A DNA stretch of 64,000 nt from Acetivibrio saccincola (GTDB lineage: Bacteria; Bacillota; Clostridia; Acetivibrionales; Acetivibrionaceae), in the NCBI RefSeq assembly GCF_002844395.1, contig NZ_CP025197.1:1736001-1800000 (forward strand). Direction: 5' to 3'. The notes beneath the pieces are model-generated. The model did no database searches. It was not told the DNA's origin and worked only from the letters and a program-made list of their open reading frames with translations. Shown piece by piece: positions 62,839 to 64,000 of the stretch. The translations under genes were made by a program, and so were the position numbers. Position 1 is the stretch's first letter. Every line of letters begins with the position of its first letter.

Positions 62839-63504
62839 TTAAATGGAAACCACTTTAACATGTTTCCTGGATTCTCTCACAACTTTCATATTTGTTTCAA
62901 TTAATTGAGTTATCTTATTATATTTTTCTTTTAATGCATCATCTAAAGCCGCTGTAGTACCAGAAGCAACAAATTTTCCCCCGCCAAACCTGTCAATCAG
63001 TGCAGCTTCTAAAGATTCATCTGAAACAATGCCTGTAACCTCAAGAAGTGCCCCAAGCATGGACATATTTGTAGCCAGTTCAGTTCCGGCTACTTCAACG
63101 GATATTTTTGTTGCAGGCACATATGCTATTTTTGCATTTAAATTTTTAAGTTCTTTAACTTCTTCATCACTAAACGGTAAATCTTCATCAGAGTTTATTA
63201 TTATTGTACCGTCAGGCATAAGCCCTTCAAAAAACGGAACTGAGTAACATTTGCCCTGGGTAATTACATGGGGATGAAATACCATAACTATATTCGGGTC
63301 GTGAATTTCTCCCCTCTCATATATTCTTTCAGATGAAATACGCACATAGCTATCAGCAGGAGCCAGCCTCTTTTCTGCACCAAAAAACGGGTTTACGGTA
63401 CTTTGTTTACCATCTCTTGTTGCAGCAAATCCAAGGATGTGGGCAGCTGTCACTACACCCTGGCCTCCTAATCCAGATAGCCTTATTTTGGTTGTTTTAC
63501 TCAC
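62839..63504 (-). CDS. 2-oxoacid:ferredoxin oxidoreductase, gamma subunit
   Basis: 221 residues of the POR gamma family: LSGLGGQGVVTAAHILGFAA at the N-terminus, VNPFFGAEKRLAPADSYVRIS, and a C-terminal Gly-rich segment RFGGGKFVASG. It overlaps the end of the upstream gene by 8 bases, showing translational coupling. It is a structural subunit of the oxidoreductase complex. Confidence 0.9.
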   Translation of the reverse strand: MSKTTKIRLSGLGGQGVVTAAHILGFAATRDGKQSTVNPFFGAEKRLAPADSYVRISSERIYERGEIHDPNIVMVFHPHVITQGKCYSVPFFEGLMPDGTIIINSDEDLPFSDEEVKELKNLNAKIAYVPATKISVEVAGTELATNMSMLGALLEVTGIVSDESLEAALIDRFGGGKFVASGTTAALDDALKEKYNKITQLIETNMKVVRESRKHVKVVSI

Positions 63505-64000
63505 AATGCTTACCTCCTTGCTGGCACTTCATATTTTTGGTAATCTCAGTAAGTTGTCTGATTTTTGCAGCATCCACATCCCTTATTGAGATCATGGCAT
63601 CTTCATTTCCCGTTTCAGTAGAAAGTGAAATGGTATAACAGCTGGTGCCGCCCCTGATAAGTTTTAATGCAATGTTTGCGTAATGGGAATGAACACCCGC
63701 AAAAACACAAACATCTATATTATGGTGCATAATTGTTAAATTAGAATGAATGGGATTTAATTCCACTTCAGGTTCAATTTTAGGATACTTAGGTCTGTAG
63801 TCAGGCATAGGTATTATCTTTGCCCCTACAGTATTTGCAAGTTCTATAAAAGCTTTTGCTTTTTCCTCAACACCATCCATCCAATTCCATAAAATAAGCG
63901 GTCCAGGAACAAAAACCGGATTTTTAGCGGATAACAGCTTTTCTGCCGCCTTTTTCATTCCATCTGTTTCAGGCAGAACACACCCTTCTACCAAAGACTC
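63497..64000 (-). CDS. Carbon monoxide dehydrogenase beta subunit-like protein (5' part outside window)
   Basis: The frame stays open to the window edge, so only the last 167 or so residues are seen. Content: AEKLLSAKNPVFVPGPLILW, then IIPMPDYRPKYPKIEPE and CVFAGVHSHYANIALKLI, resembling the DHS-like nucleotide-fold proteins annotated as CO dehydrogenase beta subunit (CdhB family). The role beside a 2-oxoacid oxidoreductase is uncertain. It overlaps the gamma gene by 8 bases and so leads this operon. Its C-terminus is cysteine/histidine-bearing (KCQQGGKHCE). Confidence 0.65.
   Translation of the reverse strand, partial: ESLVEGCVLPETDGMKKAAEKLLSAKNPVFVPGPLILWNWMDGVEEKAKAFIELANTVGAKIIPMPDYRPKYPKIEPEVELNPIHSNLTIMHHNIDVCVFAGVHSHYANIALKLIRGGTSCYTISLSTETGNEDAMISIRDVDAAKIRQLTEITKNMKCQQGGKHCE

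Overview
The window is low-GC DNA from an anaerobic, cellulosome-forming Firmicute, most like the Clostridium cluster III (Acetivibrio / Ruminiclostridium) group. The support is four secreted proteins with type I dockerins (subtilisin-like protease, double GH43, GH9, GH10), two proteins with type II-like cohesins, a cytoplasmic GH8 exo-oligoxylanase, a HydE maturase for [FeFe] hydrogenase, a 2-oxoacid:ferredoxin oxidoreductase cluster and Gram-positive expression signals (T-box, TPP riboswitch, strong ribosome binding sites, many intrinsic terminators). The species call is inference.

Layout. 0.1-3.5 kb: dockerin protease (-) and GH8 (+). 3.5-9.3 kb: an accessory stretch full of broken genes (dGTPase-type HD tail, BlaI, BlaR1/M56, an SseB-like domain, a headless ORF) in which three items look intact: a DIP1984-family protein, a structured RNA with a canonical tRNA T-arm, and an RlaP-type nucleotidyltransferase. 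I read these three as a candidate RNA repair/processing locus, and they are the most unusual thing in the window. 9.3-12.8 kb: a two-catalytic-domain GH43 dockerin protein. 12.8-15.9 kb (-): a thiamine-precursor ABC transporter with a thiamine-binding protein under a TPP riboswitch and terminator. 16-18.8 kb: an STM3941-type membrane protein, its deleted paralogue, mtnP and a TraR/DksA zinc-finger protein. 19.4-27.3 kb: cellulosome genes: a 1303-residue GH9 with an N-terminal dockerin, a four-cohesin scaffoldin and a single-cohesin lipoprotein. 27.3-38 kb: T-box/ileS, aroB, TM1266-type regulator, a Se/S-carrier-HydE fusion, cysteine desulfurase, orphan PilM, Rrf2 regulator and cysK. 38-41.2 kb: MATE transporter, copper amine oxidase-like domain protein and tRNA-Leu(GAG).

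41.4-53.6 kb is a tellurium-resistance-type (Ter) stress island. A plus-strand operon (unknown coiled-coil protein, TelA, unknown protein, three TerD-family proteins, calcium P-type ATPase) converges on a minus-strand operon (CitE-like lyase, PRTase-TRSP, StiP/PELOTA protein, HAD phosphatase). The second set matches the pathway proposed for Ter systems to make a nucleoside-like metabolite. 53.8-58.5 kb (-): a YARHG-domain membrane-anchored protein and a GH10 xylanase with CBM and dockerin. 58.8-64 kb (-): purE and purK at the end of a 2-oxoacid:ferredoxin oxidoreductase gene run whose first gene leaves the window.

Functionally, the dockerin enzymes attack xylan, arabinoxylan and cellulose outside the cell; GH8 finishes xylo-oligosaccharides inside. 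The type II cohesin proteins would carry a primary scaffoldin that is not in this window. The remainder is housekeeping and stress metabolism.
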